64,000 nt of DNA from Roseibium polysiphoniae (GCF_014842925.1 NZ_JACYXJ010000007.1:310001-374000); one strand, 5' to 3'; shown: positions 40,730 through 50,077, numbered from the stretch's first letter. A program made the numbers and translations. The notes: a model not told the origin generated them from the letters alone.

Positions 40730-41344
40730 ATGCAGCTGTCTGTCTACATTCGATCCCTGCTGAGCCGGCTGTTCCCAGCCGAGCAGCCCCGACGCGTCCC
40801 CGAACTCTTCGCGGGCGGTGAGATCCGTTTGCTGGACGCCTCCGAGAAACACCTGTTTCGCGACCACTTGCTTCGGCTTGACGGCGACACCCGCCGTAGC
40901 CGTTTCGCAATGCATGCGACTGATGCTTTCCTGCGTTCCTATGTCGAAACCTCCTTCACGCTCGATACGGTGATCTACGCCTATCTCGAGAACGGGATCG
41001 TGCGCGGAACTGCCGAACTGCGCTCCCTTGGCAACGCCGACACCGCCGAAGCCGCCTTTTGCGTCGAGCAAGACTGGCGCCGCCTGGGCATCGGCACCCG
41101 GTTGATGGATCTCCTGCTTCAGGAAGCCAGGGCGCGCGAAACACGGCATATCTACATCAATTGCCTTGCCACGAACCGCAAGATGCAGGCGCTTGCGCGC
41201 AAATTCTCCGCAGACATGAGCTTTGAGGCCGGCGATGTCATCGGGCATATCTCGCCGCCCGAAGCAGCACCGACGGACCGGCTGCGCCAATGGGTTCTGC
41301 GGCAGATGCCGAAGGCACAGGCGACGCTCTCCCGCTGGAGCTAG
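40730..41344 (+). CDS. GNAT-family N-acetyltransferase
   Basis: The 204-residue protein has the GNAT acetyl-CoA site in EQDWRRLGIGTRLMDLLLQEAR (about 118-140, R/Q-x-x-G-x-G type), preceded by GTAELRSLGNADTAEAAFCV and followed by HIYINCLATNRKMQALARKF. The substrate cannot be inferred. It lies convergent with the phosphatase-like gene; stops are 20 bp apart. Confidence 0.86.
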   Translation: MQLSVYIRSLLSRLFPAEQPRRVPELFAGGEIRLLDASEKHLFRDHLLRLDGDTRRSRFAMHATDAFLRSYVETSFTLDTVIYAYLENGIVRGTAELRSLGNADTAEAAFCVEQDWRRLGIGTRLMDLLLQEARARETRHIYINCLATNRKMQALARKFSADMSFEAGDVIGHISPPEAAPTDRLRQWVLRQMPKAQATLSRWS

Positions 41345-41364
41345 ACAAATTCCTCGGGCGACCG

Positions 41365-41826
41365 TCACGCAGCGGGAATAGTCGCCATTGCAGGTGCGAC
41401 GGCGTCATCAATCGCCTGCCGGATGCGCCTGAAGTATTCTACTGACGCTGCGAATGAAGCCGGAAACGGCGGCTTGCCCGCCACGGCCCAGGCATGTTCG
41501 CGGACACTCTCTTGCCAATCATCCGGAAGCTCGGGCTTCTCCATGTCGGCCAGATAGATCATCCGGTCCGGTTTGGGCGCATGCGGCATCAGAAAGATGT
41601 CGAGGCTCTTGGGCTCCAGCCCCTCGGCGGACAGTGCCCGCGAAGACAAGAGCTTGGCCACAGAGGGATGCAGCTCGGACCGGGGCTTCAGCCCTGCGGA
41701 GAAGGCTCTCACCAGGCCTGCTCCTTGGGCGTTGAGATATGCCTCGGCAAGCGGCCCCAACAGGGCATTGTCGGGACACACGAACAGAACCGTTGTCTTG
41801 CGCAGGTCGGATCTCCGTTTCGGCAA
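41365..41826 (-). CDS. Degenerate low-molecular-weight phosphatase/ArsC-fold protein
   Basis: The 153-residue product has the fold pattern of LMW tyrosine phosphatases/arsenate reductases: a beta strand TTVLFVC, then a loop in the position of the CX5R P-loop, and AEAYLNAQGAGLVRAFSAGLKP. However, the loop reads CPDNALLGP, so the catalytic arginine of CxxNxxRS is replaced by leucine and the serine by glycine. It is therefore probably not an active phosphatase. It is divergent from a rhodanese gene across a palindrome, suggesting a joint role, perhaps in sulfur or arsenic chemistry, but this is inference. Confidence 0.68.
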   Translation of the reverse strand: MPKRRSDLRKTTVLFVCPDNALLGPLAEAYLNAQGAGLVRAFSAGLKPRSELHPSVAKLLSSRALSAEGLEPKSLDIFLMPHAPKPDRMIYLADMEKPELPDDWQESVREHAWAVAGKPPFPASFAASVEYFRRIRQAIDDAVAPAMATIPAA

Positions 41827-41927
41827 ACGTGATTCGGTGTGGTTCGCCCTTCATCTACCGCTGCGTTCATGAGCCTTTGTGACAAATTGCGAAATGACTG
41901 AAATTTATGCGAGAAGCAGACAATCAC

Positions 41928-41945
41928 ATCCGCAGTACTGCGGAT
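41928..41945. promoter_or_regulatory. Perfect 18-bp palindrome between phosphatase-like and rhodanese genes
   Basis: ATCCGCAGTACTGCGGAT is fully self-complementary and lies 102 bp upstream of the phosphatase-like start and 61 bp upstream of the rhodanese start. Both genes face away, so it is a good candidate for a shared operator. No regulator gene is adjacent. Confidence 0.55.
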
Positions 41946-42005
41946 TGTCGGCAGGTCGGAGAGCACGGCACTCTCGCTGCGATCACGCAAATGGAGGCTC
42001 AAAGC

Positions 42006-42386
42006 ATGTCGGAAACAGAAGCAGTCAGCGGCGGCACGCTGACAACCCTGACCGTCGACGAAGTGAAATCTCTCTATGAGAAGAACGAAGTCGTTCTGAT
42101 CGATGTCAGAACACCGGCCGAATATGCCTTTGAGCACATCGGCGGCGCGTTGCTCGCGCCCATGTCCGGATTTGATCCCGCTCGCCTGCCAACCCCGACC
42201 GAGGAACGGCCGATCGTTCTTTATTGCGGGTCCGGCATGCGCTCGCGGAAAATGTCCGAGAAATACCTTGCAGCCGGCTTCGCCAAAATCGCCCATATGG
42301 CCGGCGGCTTCGGTGCATGGAAACAGGCCGGCAATGGATTCCTTGGCACCGACCCGGCGACTGGCGCCAACGTCCCGCGGCCCTGA
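42006..42386 (+). CDS. Rhodanese-like domain protein
   Basis: The 126-residue single-domain rhodanese has VVLIDVRTPAEYAFEHIGGALLAP and the active loop VLYCGSGMRSRKMSEKY with catalytic cysteine (CGSGMRS), followed by MAGGFGAWKQAGNGF. It should move sulfane sulfur between thiols. A GGAGG at 41993-41997 fixes the ATG at 42006; the frame is open further upstream. No signal peptide is seen. Confidence 0.88.
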   Translation: MSETEAVSGGTLTTLTVDEVKSLYEKNEVVLIDVRTPAEYAFEHIGGALLAPMSGFDPARLPTPTEERPIVLYCGSGMRSRKMSEKYLAAGFAKIAHMAGGFGAWKQAGNGFLGTDPATGANVPRP

Positions 42387-42421
42387 CAACCTCGCCGCCA
42401 GGCTTTTGGCCAGTCTTGCGG

Positions 42422-42772
42422 TCAGTCTTTGGCGCTAAAAGCGTCGAAGGCTGCGAGCGCCTCGGCACCGTAGATCATCGACGGACCACCGCCCATATAG
42501 ACCGCGACGCCGATGGTCTCCATGACCTCCTCGCGGCTTGCGCCGTATTTGGCAGCGGCCTTGGAATGATAGGCCAGACAGCCGTCGCAGCGCGCCGTGA
42601 TACCGATCGCCAGGGCAATGAGTTCCTTTGTCTTGGAATCCAGCGCACCTTCCTGGATCGCAGACCGGGCGACCTCGTGAAATCCCTTGGTGACACCAGG
42701 GATGCCGCCCCTGAGCTCACCCATACGCTGGTCTGTCTGGGAAATGAAAGCTTGCCAGTCGCTGACGGCCAT
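42422..42772 (-). CDS. Carboxymuconolactone decarboxylase/AhpD-like protein
   Basis: The 116-residue product has the CMD-fold motif TKELIALAIGITARCDGCLAYHSKAAAKYGAS with the redox CxxC (CDGC) and following histidine, typical of AhpD-like alkylhydroperoxidase proteins. The C-terminal segment AVYMGGGPSMIYG is also common to this group. Such proteins act in peroxide or disulfide chemistry. AGGAGAAG upstream supports the ATG at 42772 rather than an upstream in-frame codon at 42853. Confidence 0.86.
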   Translation of the reverse strand: MAVSDWQAFISQTDQRMGELRGGIPGVTKGFHEVARSAIQEGALDSKTKELIALAIGITARCDGCLAYHSKAAAKYGASREEVMETIGVAVYMGGGPSMIYGAEALAAFDAFSAKD

Positions 42773-42931
42773 CGGATCTTCTCCTGTATGCATCGGTGCA
42801 ATCAATTGCTTTTCCGAGTTAGAGCCGATGGGAACAAAGAACGTTGATTTCACTCAAAACGTCCTCATTTTAACAGGGTCGCCGTGTCGTTCCCGGCGCG
42901 CCGACTTGAAGAGCTGAGCCAGGAAACAATT

Positions 42932-43312
42932 ATGCCTCTTGCCATCTGGTGCATTCTGATTGCCGCCATTCTCCCGATCGCCACCGTATTCCCGGCTAAG
43001 CTCAGCAAGGATTTCGACAACGCGAATCCGCGCAACCCGGACTACTGGCGCGAAGGCTTCCGGGCACGTGCCAACGCGGCCCAGGCCAATGGCTTCGAGG
43101 CCCTGCCGTTCTTCGCGGTCGCCGTCATCATCGGGCTGTGGCAGGGCGGTTCACCGGACTGGATCGACCGGCTGTCGGTGCTCTTCATCGGCCTCAGAAT
43201 GATCTACATCTTCTGTTACTACATGGATCGGTCCGGGCCGCGGTCCCTGGCCTGGGCGGCCTCTTTCCTGGCCACAATCGCGATCTTCACGAGCCCGATC
43301 TGGAGCGTGTGA
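42932..43312 (+). CDS. MAPEG-family membrane protein
   Basis: The 126-residue protein has about four helices and the MAPEG signature: LAIWCILIAAILPIATVF, NPDYWREGFRARANAAQANGFEALPFF (conserved R-x-A-Q/N..E) and IGLRMIYIFCYYMDRSGPRSLAW. Eukaryotic members conjugate glutathione or make eicosanoids; bacterial ones are mostly uncharacterised. AGGAAACA precedes the ATG at 42932. It faces away from the CMD gene. Confidence 0.86.
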   Translation: MPLAIWCILIAAILPIATVFPAKLSKDFDNANPRNPDYWREGFRARANAAQANGFEALPFFAVAVIIGLWQGGSPDWIDRLSVLFIGLRMIYIFCYYMDRSGPRSLAWAASFLATIAIFTSPIWSV

Positions 43313-43439
43313 GACAAAGTTCCACCATGACGTTTCGATGAAAGTTTGCGATCGTAAGACGGCTTCCATTGCTTGATCCTTACAGCTTCGTTAACAATCC
43401 GGTGTTCATCGAACGCACTAAGCAGATTAGGAATACCCA

Positions 43440-44336
43440 GTGGCCTACCCGCACCAGACGACCCTGGCGCTCTCGAAAGAGGGAGAGACTTCCGTTGGTC
43501 GTGGGCACCAGCACATCGTCGACACCTTGATTGACGAACGCGGCCGGCAGGTCATGGCAGCCCCTTGGTGGCCGCTCTTGCGGCCCATCGCCTTTCGCAT
43601 TCTGCGGTATCGCCAGGCGCTGGAGATGGCCAATGCCATTGCCCCCCTGCCCGCCGAGGATGTTTTCGACCATCTGAGCGAATTGTTGCAGCTCAACGTC
43701 GAGGTGGCCGGTCTGGAAAATGTTCCCGCCAACGGCCCGATCGTGCTGGTCTCCAACCATCCGACCGGCATCGCAGATGGCGTCGTGCTCTATGACGCCA
43801 TCGGCTCCCGGCGCAAGGATCTGTCGATCTTCGCCAACCGCGATGCCATTCGCATCAATCCCCGCCTTGCCGAAATGATCGTTCCGGTGGAGTGGCGGCC
43901 CGACTTCAAGAACCGCGAAAAAACACGGGAAACCCTGAAACTCGCCGCAGATGCCTTCGCGCAGAACCGCGCCATCGTCCTGTTTCCCTCCGGCCGGCTG
44001 GCCTATTGGAACGAGGGACGATTGACCGAGCGGCCGTGGATGACATCCGCGCTTGCCCTTGCCCGGCGCAACAAGGTTCCCGTCATCCCGGTTCACATGG
44101 GAGGGCGGAATTCAGGCCTGTTCTATTTCCTGGCGCGCGTCTCAACCGAACTGCGGGACATGACGGTGTTCAACGAACTTCTGAACAAGAAGAAGGCCTC
44201 CTTCAAGGTGCACTTCGGCCAGCCAATCGACCCGAAGATGCTGGAAGGCGATCTGAACAGCCTGACGGAACGGATGAGAACCCATTGCGCGGAAACGCTC
44301 GGTCAGAACCCCAAGGCGGTGTTCGAAGAAGGCTGA
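43440..44336 (+). CDS. 1-acyl-glycerol-phosphate-type acyltransferase
   Basis: The 298-residue protein has a PlsC-type acyltransferase core: [21 protein letters not shown] (NHPTGIAD, an H-x5-D variant of the usual H-x4-D), [19 protein letters not shown], and the acyl-acceptor segment [16 protein letters not shown] followed by [17 protein letters not shown]. It should acylate a lysophospholipid or a related amino-lipid acceptor at the cytoplasmic membrane. The start is GTG at 43440 with AGGA 8 bp before it. It is 85 bp upstream of recQ, on the same strand. Confidence 0.86.
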   Translation: MAYPHQTTLALSKEGETSVGRGHQHIVDTLIDERGRQVMAAPWWPLLRPIAFRILRYRQALEMANAIAPLPAEDVFDHLSELLQLNVEVAGLENVPANGPIVLVSNHPTGIADGVVLYDAIGSRRKDLSIFANRDAIRINPRLAEMIVPVEWRPDFKNREKTRETLKLAADAFAQNRAIVLFPSGRLAYWNEGRLTERPWMTSALALARRNKVPVIPVHMGGRNSGLFYFLARVSTELRDMTVFNELLNKKKASFKVHFGQPIDPKMLEGDLNSLTERMRTHCAETLGQNPKAVFEEG

Positions 44337-44421
44337 GCGCGGGACAAAATCATCCACAGGCCGAGATTGCCGAACCCTTGCGAATAAGGGAGACTGCGGC
44401 AAATCAGGGAATCAGCCGCAC

Positions 44422-46299
44422 ATGCTTGCATCGCAGCCGTTACCGGCCAGCGCACAGGACCAGAGTCACTCCATAGCGCCCCATGGCGCTGATCCGCGTG
44501 ACGTTCTGCGCGATGTCTTCGGCTATCCGGACTTTCGCGGCCGTCAGGCGGAGGTGGTCGACACGCTGGTTCAAGGCAAGGACGCGGTGGTTCTGTTTCC
44601 GACCGGCGCCGGCAAGTCGCTCTGTTTCCAGATCCCGGCTCTTTGCCGGTCCGGCATCGGCATCGTGATCTCGCCCTTGATTGCCCTGATGAAGGATCAG
44701 GTCGGCGCACTTACAGGTGCTGGCGTTTCTGCCGCGGCGCTGAATTCCTCGCTGTCACCGGACGAACAGGACGCGGTTCGCGACAAGGCGCGGTCCGGCG
44801 AACTGAAGCTGCTTTACGTGACGCCGGAGCGGCTGGCGAGCGAGAGCTTTCGCCGGTTCCTCGACACGCTGGAGATTTCACTTTTCGCCATTGACGAGGC
44901 CCATTGCGTCAGCCAGTGGGGCCACGACTTCAGGCCGGAATATCTGTCTCTGGCCGCGCTCGGCCATCGTTATCCGGGTGTGCCGCGTGTGGCGCTGACC
45001 GCGACCGCCGATCCTCACACCCGTGAGGACATCATTGCGCGGCTGCAGCTGGACACTGCGGAAGTCTTTTCCACCAGCTTTGACCGGCCCAACATCCGCT
45101 ACGAGATCGTTGAGCGCACCAACCAGCGCCAACAGCTTCTGGATTTCCTCAAGCGACACAAGGACGAGAGCGGCATCGTCTACTGCCTGTCCCGCGCCAA
45201 GGTGGAGGACATTGCCGAATGGCTGAACTCCAAGGGCGTGCGCGCCCTGCCCTACCACGCCGGACTGCCGGCCGAGACCCGCGCATCCAATCAGGATGCG
45301 TTTCTGCTTGAAGAGGGATTGTGCCTCGTCGCCACGGTCGCCTTTGGTATGGGCATCGACAAGCCGGACGTGCGGTTTGTCGCCCATCTGGACCTGCCGT
45401 CTTCGGTCGAGGCCTATTATCAGGAGACGGGCCGGGCCGGACGTGATGGTGCGCCCTCGGAGGCGTGGATGGCTTACGGCATGGCCGACATGGTGCAACG
45501 CCGGCGCATGATTGCCGAGGGCGACGCCCCGGACGAGATCAAGCGCGCGGAAAACGGCAAGCTGAACGCCCTTCTCGGCATCTGCGAAACCTCCGGCTGC
45601 CGCCGTCAGGCGCTGCTGGCCCATTTCGGCGAGACCTATCCCGAGCCCTGTGGCAATTGCGACACCTGCCTGTCCCCGGTCGAGACCTGGGACGGCACGG
45701 AAGCGGCGCAGAAATTCCTGTCGGCGGTGTATCGGACCGAGCAGCGCTTTGGCACCGGGCATGTCATCGACGTGCTCTTGGGCAAGGAAACCGACAAGAC
45801 CACGCGGTTCGGCCACGGCACCCTGTCCGTCTACGGCATTGGCCAGGAACACAATGCCAAAGTCTGGCAATCGGTTGCGCGTCAGCTGGTCGCGGCCGGT
45901 CTCATTGACGTCGACCACGCCAATTTCGGGGCGCTGGTGCTGACCGAAGAGGCCCGCGCCGTGTTCCGGGGCGAACGGAAAGTTCCGCTGCGCAAGGACC
46001 GCGCCGCTTCAAGCTTGAAGAAAACGCGCGGCGCTCGGTCCGCCAGCCTTGCCGATGATCTGGATCCGGATGACCGGCTTCTGTTCGAACGCCTCAGACG
46101 GCTCAGAACCCAACTGGCCCGTGACGCGGAAGTCCCGCCTTATGTGGTCTTTCCAGATGCCACGCTCGCCGGCATCGCCAAGGCACGGCCTGGGACCTAC
46201 ACGTCTCTTCTTGAAGTTTCCGGCGTCGGCCAGAGCAAGCTGGAAAAATACGGTCGCGAGTTCATCGAAGTCGTCGAAGCCTTTGAGGCGGGCGTGTAG
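44422..46299 (+). CDS. recQ: ATP-dependent DNA helicase RecQ
   Basis: RecQ unwinds DNA 3'-5' in RecF-type repair and fork restart. The 625-residue product has the Q/zero region, Walker [13 protein letters not shown] (about 59-70), [16 protein letters not shown] box [17 protein letters not shown] (158-161), motif [20 protein letters not shown]...[10 protein letters not shown], a zinc region (CETSGCRRQ...CGNCDTC), an RQC winged helix, and a C-terminal HRDC domain with [16 protein letters not shown]. Length is normal. Confidence 0.95.
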   Translation: MLASQPLPASAQDQSHSIAPHGADPRDVLRDVFGYPDFRGRQAEVVDTLVQGKDAVVLFPTGAGKSLCFQIPALCRSGIGIVISPLIALMKDQVGALTGAGVSAAALNSSLSPDEQDAVRDKARSGELKLLYVTPERLASESFRRFLDTLEISLFAIDEAHCVSQWGHDFRPEYLSLAALGHRYPGVPRVALTATADPHTREDIIARLQLDTAEVFSTSFDRPNIRYEIVERTNQRQQLLDFLKRHKDESGIVYCLSRAKVEDIAEWLNSKGVRALPYHAGLPAETRASNQDAFLLEEGLCLVATVAFGMGIDKPDVRFVAHLDLPSSVEAYYQETGRAGRDGAPSEAWMAYGMADMVQRRRMIAEGDAPDEIKRAENGKLNALLGICETSGCRRQALLAHFGETYPEPCGNCDTCLSPVETWDGTEAAQKFLSAVYRTEQRFGTGHVIDVLLGKETDKTTRFGHGTLSVYGIGQEHNAKVWQSVARQLVAAGLIDVDHANFGALVLTEEARAVFRGERKVPLRKDRAASSLKKTRGARSASLADDLDPDDRLLFERLRRLRTQLARDAEVPPYVVFPDATLAGIAKARPGTYTSLLEVSGVGQSKLEKYGREFIEVVEAFEAGV

Positions 46300-46327
46300 C
46301 CGCTCTTTTCCCCTTTGAAGCATTTGC

Positions 46328-46873
46328 TCAATTCGGTGTGCAGCACAGGTCGAAAATCTCGACCAGATCCTGCAGACGTTCCTCGGACGGATCATTGAAC
46401 CATTCGCTGATGCTTTGATGCAGGAAGCGGTGCATTTTCTTGTGCTCGCGCAAGCGACGGTAGGAGGCCCCGAGCCGGTAGATATCGGCAATCTCGTCGG
46501 TCGTGAAAAGCTCCAGAGCCGAGGCCGCCAGAACGACGCCCAGATCAGCCAGAGTTCGCCGCCCGAGCTCGTGGGCGATGAGGAATGCGAAAAGGCCAAC
46601 GACAAAACGCTGTTCAAAGCTGAGATGGCTTCGTCTGCGGCCAGAACAGACAATAATCAGTTCGACCGTTTCGACCGTGGCCGCAACAGCAAACTCGGTC
46701 GGCGAGCCGACCTCCGGCAGCTCGCGGTCGTGGGCCGCGAGAACCGCGCTGATGTTTCGCCTCAAGCGGTCTTCCACCTCGGCGAGCTTCAACTCGGAAA
46801 CAAAGTCCGGTTCCTGAGGCAGGCCTGAACTCTTGCCCGAATTAAACAATCCATTTGAAAACAAACTGCCCAT
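46328..46873 (-). CDS. Protein of unknown function
   Basis: The 181-residue product has no signal peptide and no recognised motif. It looks largely helical (LAEVEDRLRRNISAVLAAH..., FVVGLFAFLIAHELGRRTLAD, LGASYRRLREHKKMHRFLHQ) and ends in two adjacent cysteines (DLCCTPN). It is convergent with recQ; the stops are 28 bp apart. The upstream 200-bp gap contains AT-rich sequence but no further gene. Codon use is like its neighbours, so it looks like a lineage-specific core gene. Confidence 0.62.
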   Translation of the reverse strand: MGSLFSNGLFNSGKSSGLPQEPDFVSELKLAEVEDRLRRNISAVLAAHDRELPEVGSPTEFAVAATVETVELIIVCSGRRRSHLSFEQRFVVGLFAFLIAHELGRRTLADLGVVLAASALELFTTDEIADIYRLGASYRRLREHKKMHRFLHQSISEWFNDPSEERLQDLVEIFDLCCTPN

Positions 46874-47072
46874 GCGACCATCTCCCTATAACCGGAGACC
46901 CACGGAATAATTGTTCTATGGTAACTTTCTTTTTCTCACCTGGCAAATAGGCCGATCGCACAAGTTTTTCGCACCGTAATGCAAATCATTACATCACTAT
47001 CTAAGAAGATGACTTTGCGGCATCGGCGACGAATATACGCCGACACCTTTCCGCAGTTCCTCTCGCCTTACA

Positions 47073-47714
47073 TCAAGACCCGTGAGCGCCCTTCGGCACA
47101 CCTTTGTAGGCTTCCTTGCCCCAGACCTTTTTGACGGTCACATCCCGGCCGCAAGCACCTCGGTACCCCTTGTAGGCGGTGGCGCGGGTGACATACCCGA
47201 AGCGGGTCAGGGTTCGCTGGCCGCTCTTGTAGTAGCCCTGATGATAGTCCTCGGCAGGCCAGAACAGCACGGCACCTTCCACCGGCGTCACGATCTCGCG
47301 CCCGAGAGCCGCTTCACCCTCCGCGACAGCGGCGCGCGCGGCTTTGGCCTGTGCCGCGTTCAAAGGATGAAGCGCAGAGGAATAGGTGTGGCCGCGATCG
47401 CAGAATTGCCCGCCGGCATCGGTGACGTCGATGGTGCGCAGAAAGATACCGACAAGATCACGGTAGCTGAGCTTGGTTTCATCGAAATCGACTTTCACCA
47501 CCTCCCGGTGGCCACCTTTCCTGTATGTTTTGTAGGTCGGGTTTTCGGTGCTTCCGCCGCCGTAGCCCGAGACCACATCGCGCACGCCGGGCACTGCCTC
47601 CAGATCAGACTCGACACACCAGAAACACCCGCCAGCAAAAACGGCGGTCTCAGCCTTTGCAGGCGCTGCGAGGGCGCCGCTGGCGATGAGGGCGAGGGCA
47701 AGAAATTTGATCAT
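47073..47714 (-). CDS. msrA: Peptide-methionine (S)-S-oxide reductase MsrA, exported form
   Basis: MsrA reduces methionine-S-sulfoxide in proteins. The 213-residue product has a signal peptide (FLALALIASGALAAPAKA, cleavage near residue 21), followed by AVFAGGCFWCVESDLEAVPGV with catalytic Cys30 and partner Cys33, VVSGYGGGSTENPTY, the GGQFCDRGHTYSSAL segment and EDYHQGYY. The signal peptide indicates periplasmic repair. No msrB or thioredoxin-like partner is adjacent. It is divergent from the deoxyribosyltransferase-like gene. Confidence 0.93.
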   Translation of the reverse strand: MIKFLALALIASGALAAPAKAETAVFAGGCFWCVESDLEAVPGVRDVVSGYGGGSTENPTYKTYRKGGHREVVKVDFDETKLSYRDLVGIFLRTIDVTDAGGQFCDRGHTYSSALHPLNAAQAKAARAAVAEGEAALGREIVTPVEGAVLFWPAEDYHQGYYKSGQRTLTRFGYVTRATAYKGYRGACGRDVTVKKVWGKEAYKGVPKGAHGS

Positions 47715-47814
47715 GATGTTCGCTCCACTGTTTATCTGATAGCTAGACCATGGGTGGGAAAAGGCAATTCAACCTGAAACACGAAACCGACACTCCGCGG
47801 TGAGGACATCGATC

Positions 47815-48258
47815 ATGAGCTATGAAGCGGCAGGCCCCAAGGCCAGGCGTGTCTGCATCTGCGGCTCCATGGCGTTCATCGAAGACATGGAAGCCTTGGC
47901 AGCGCGATTGTCCGCCATCGGATTTCTGGTCTCAACACCGGAACGGGAGGAGAGCGACCTTCATTGGGAGACGCTTTCACTCGAAGCTGCCGTGGCCCGC
48001 AAGGCTGATTTTCTGAATGATTATTTTGACGAGATCCGCCGCAGCGACATCGTCCTGATCGCCAATTTCGAAAAACACGGCATCCCGGGATACATCGGTG
48101 CAAACTCCCTGATGGAAGCGGCCTGCGCCCATGCGCTCGGGAAGCCGGTTGTCTATCTCTTTCCCGTCGGCGAGCAATCTTGCCGGCTCGAGGCCCTGGC
48201 CATCTCGGCCGGCGTTCTGCATGGCGACACCGCGCGTTTGGGCGGGCTGATCGGCTAA
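47815..48258 (+). CDS. Nucleoside 2-deoxyribosyltransferase-like protein
   Basis: The 147-residue protein begins with a strand and glycine turn, RRVCICGSMAFIEDM, and has a later strand SDIVLIANFEKHGIPGYIGANSLMEAACAHALGKPVVYL, which resembles the substrate pocket of nucleoside 2-deoxyribosyltransferases (D-x-x-x-x-E-x-x-x-A, with GKPV). A nucleotide-processing role is inferred. The ATG at 47815 is preceded by GAGGAC; an in-frame GTG lies at 47800. It is divergent from msrA. Confidence 0.67.
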   Translation: MSYEAAGPKARRVCICGSMAFIEDMEALAARLSAIGFLVSTPEREESDLHWETLSLEAAVARKADFLNDYFDEIRRSDIVLIANFEKHGIPGYIGANSLMEAACAHALGKPVVYLFPVGEQSCRLEALAISAGVLHGDTARLGGLIG

Positions 48259-48423
48259 GATGTCTGTTGACTGCATATGTTATGGCGCGAGCACCCAAGC
48301 AGGCACGGTTTGAAGGTGGGTCCTTTGGATGCGGCTGAGGGTTTGCTTACGCCTTGCCGATCGTTCCGCCCTGCAATGGGCGGGGGTATGGCAGATCTAT
48401 TAGCACTCCACGAACCACCGGCG

Positions 48424-48450
48424 GTCATCCCCGCCTTGTCCGGGGATCCA
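48424..48450 (+). repeat. REP-like palindrome
   Basis: CCCCG and CGGGG arms surround a CCTTGTC loop, flanked by GTCAT and ATCCA. It is a member of the CTTG-loop family repeated through the window. Confidence 0.6.
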
Positions 48451-48537
48451 GTCCTCATTGCGGCAGGCCGGACGGGTGTTAGGGGGGTGAGACTGGCCGC
48501 AGGCGTCCTGCTTTCGTCGCCGCGCTTCGGGAGCCAA

Positions 48538-48566
48538 TTGGTCCCCGCACAAGGCGGGGATGACGG
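48538..48566 (-). repeat. REP-like palindrome, reverse orientation
   Basis: This is the same unit as at 48424 in reverse (CCCCGCACAAGGCGGGGATGAC). Opposed copies 90 bp apart could pair into a larger structure. Confidence 0.6.
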
Positions 48567-48622
48567 CTGAGAGAATGGCGCGAGACCCCATCATCCTATC
48601 CGCTGAAAACACCCCCTCCTTC

Positions 48623-48650
48623 GTCATTGTCGGGCTTGTCCCGGCAATCC
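48623..48650 (+). repeat. REP-like palindrome
   Basis: GTCATTGTCGGG, loop CTTGT, CCCGGCAATCC: same frame sequence with a different stem, showing compensating changes. Confidence 0.55.
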
Positions 48651-48680
48651 AAATAGCACCACGGAAAAAGACTGGAGGAG

Positions 48681-48710
48681 TGGATCCTCGGGACGAGCCC
48701 GAGGATGACG
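48681..48710 (-). repeat. REP-like palindrome, reverse orientation
   Basis: GGATCCTCGGG pairs with CCCGAGGATGAC around ACGAG. It is a reversed member of the family. Confidence 0.55.
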
Positions 48711-49435
48711 CCAGTTGCTATGGTGGGCCTTGCCACAAACTCCGCGCCTTCCCGGACGAGCAACGCGCAGATCCGGGATCCAGTACACCGGAACCTCACG
48801 GTTCATGCGGCACCGCCAGCGATTACTGGATCCCTGCCTGCGCAGGGAAGGCAACGAGAGGGTTGAACAGACCTTATCCCTCATTCGGGTGGGGATAGGC
48901 ACCTCTCAAACTATTGAAAACACACCCACTGGCTTTGAATAGCTGAAACTTATCCTCCCTCGCCGGACCTAGCGTATCATTGATCTCGTTCCTGCCATCA
49001 CGGGGCCGCTTATGGACCGTCCGTTCGCGGTGGCTGGGACCGGGTTTCGAGGATGGGGTCTGGTATAACGGACCAGCCCCTATCCGATGACTGGCAGCTT
49101 GGACCTGCAGCGGGGAGTGACGCCGCAGATTTCAGGCGCGTTTCGTATCTGGCAAACCGGAGGACGCTCTACCTCCGGCGCGCAGAAAAGAGAAAGACGC
49201 ACGTTAGTCATATGGGACACGGAACCTGGGCAGGCGTAACGGCCTTGTCACCTCCCATATTCCCAACCACCGCCGGGCAAGTCCGGAGCGCCTGCCATCC
49301 CGTCTCTCACGGGAAACTGAGACCAGCCAAAACGCCGGGGAGAGATCCTGCGGCGGATCTGGTGTTGTGTGTAAGGCTTGGTGCCAGGAACCGCCGTGCT
49401 GTCGCCGCGATGAGCTTGATGCCTCGTGTGCCAAT

Positions 49436-49463
49436 AGATCCCCGCACAAGGCGGGGATGACGG
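49436..49463 (-). repeat. REP-like palindrome, reverse orientation
   Basis: CCCCGCACAAGGCGGGGATGACGG is nearly identical to the copy at 48538. Confidence 0.6.
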
Positions 49464-49617
49464 CAGAGGTGGAGGCAAGGCGTTTCTGCTCACGCCCTCC
49501 ACAAGACGATGGCGGGTGCATCATGCATGAGAAGTTTATCTATAGTTGTAATTTATTGTTATTCTCGCCTTGATACACATTTCCGAGCCACCATCGGCTG
49601 AACTCGGAGGAAATGCC

Positions 49618-49986
49618 ATGACCACCACTGCAGCGTTGACAATCCTTTTGACAAACTCTTCCTCACAGAACCTGACCTTAAAGTCATGCAAAGTGATCGG
49701 CTCCAGCAGTGCAAGCACGCTCAAACTTCCCGAAACGCTTACCAGGGGAACCTACGGCGGCCTTGGATTGCCGAGCTCAGAAACGCCCTATAGCGCCGAG
49801 TGGGTTTATACTCCGGATGATGGAAACACACTTTTGAGCTTCACCACCAGTCTCAACGGACCGACTGGCTTGACCATCATTCCAGCCGAAACCGGCCACG
49901 ACGCACGTTTTTGGCAACTTGGCGAAGGCCCGGATCTGACCAACGAAGGCTGGATCGTCCGCTATTACTACGCCGCGAAACCCTAA
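49618..49986 (+). CDS. Small beta-rich protein of unknown function
   Basis: The 122-residue product has a good ribosome site (CGGAGGAAATGCC before the ATG at 49618), no signal peptide, and alternating Ser/Thr-rich hydrophobic strands: LTILLTNSSSQNLTLKS, AEWVYTPDDGNTLLSFTTSL, GWIVRYYYAAKP. The pattern suggests a beta-sandwich, perhaps of the aegerolysin or fungal-lectin kind, but I could not confirm any family. A strong terminator follows. It stands alone after the REP-rich gap. Confidence 0.62.
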   Translation: MTTTAALTILLTNSSSQNLTLKSCKVIGSSSASTLKLPETLTRGTYGGLGLPSSETPYSAEWVYTPDDGNTLLSFTTSLNGPTGLTIIPAETGHDARFWQLGEGPDLTNEGWIVRYYYAAKP

Positions 49987-50000
49987 CCCTTGCATCCATG

Positions 50001-50029
50001 AGCGGCGGGCGAGCTAGCCCGCCGCTTTG
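50001..50029 (+). terminator. Terminator after the small beta-rich gene
   Basis: AGCGGCGGGC pairs perfectly with GCCCGCCGCT around GAGCTA and is followed by TTT, 15 bp after the stop. Confidence 0.75.
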
Positions 50030-50077
50030 CAATTTCTGGATCTGCACTCTCTGGCCCTAAGGCCGGGCTGCCCCTGC

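Larger units (their letters stand above)
48259..49617. other. Gene-poor stretch with REP-like palindromes
   Basis: These 1.36 kb contain no convincing gene on either strand. Several 25-30-bp palindromes of one family occur at 48424, 48538, 48623, 48681, 48827 and 49436, most with the pattern GTCAT, GC stem, CTTG loop, stem, ATCC. Between about 48960 and 49430 the sequence is unique and GC-rich but uninterpretable by eye; a decayed gene or an unrecognised RNA is possible. Confidence 0.6.
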
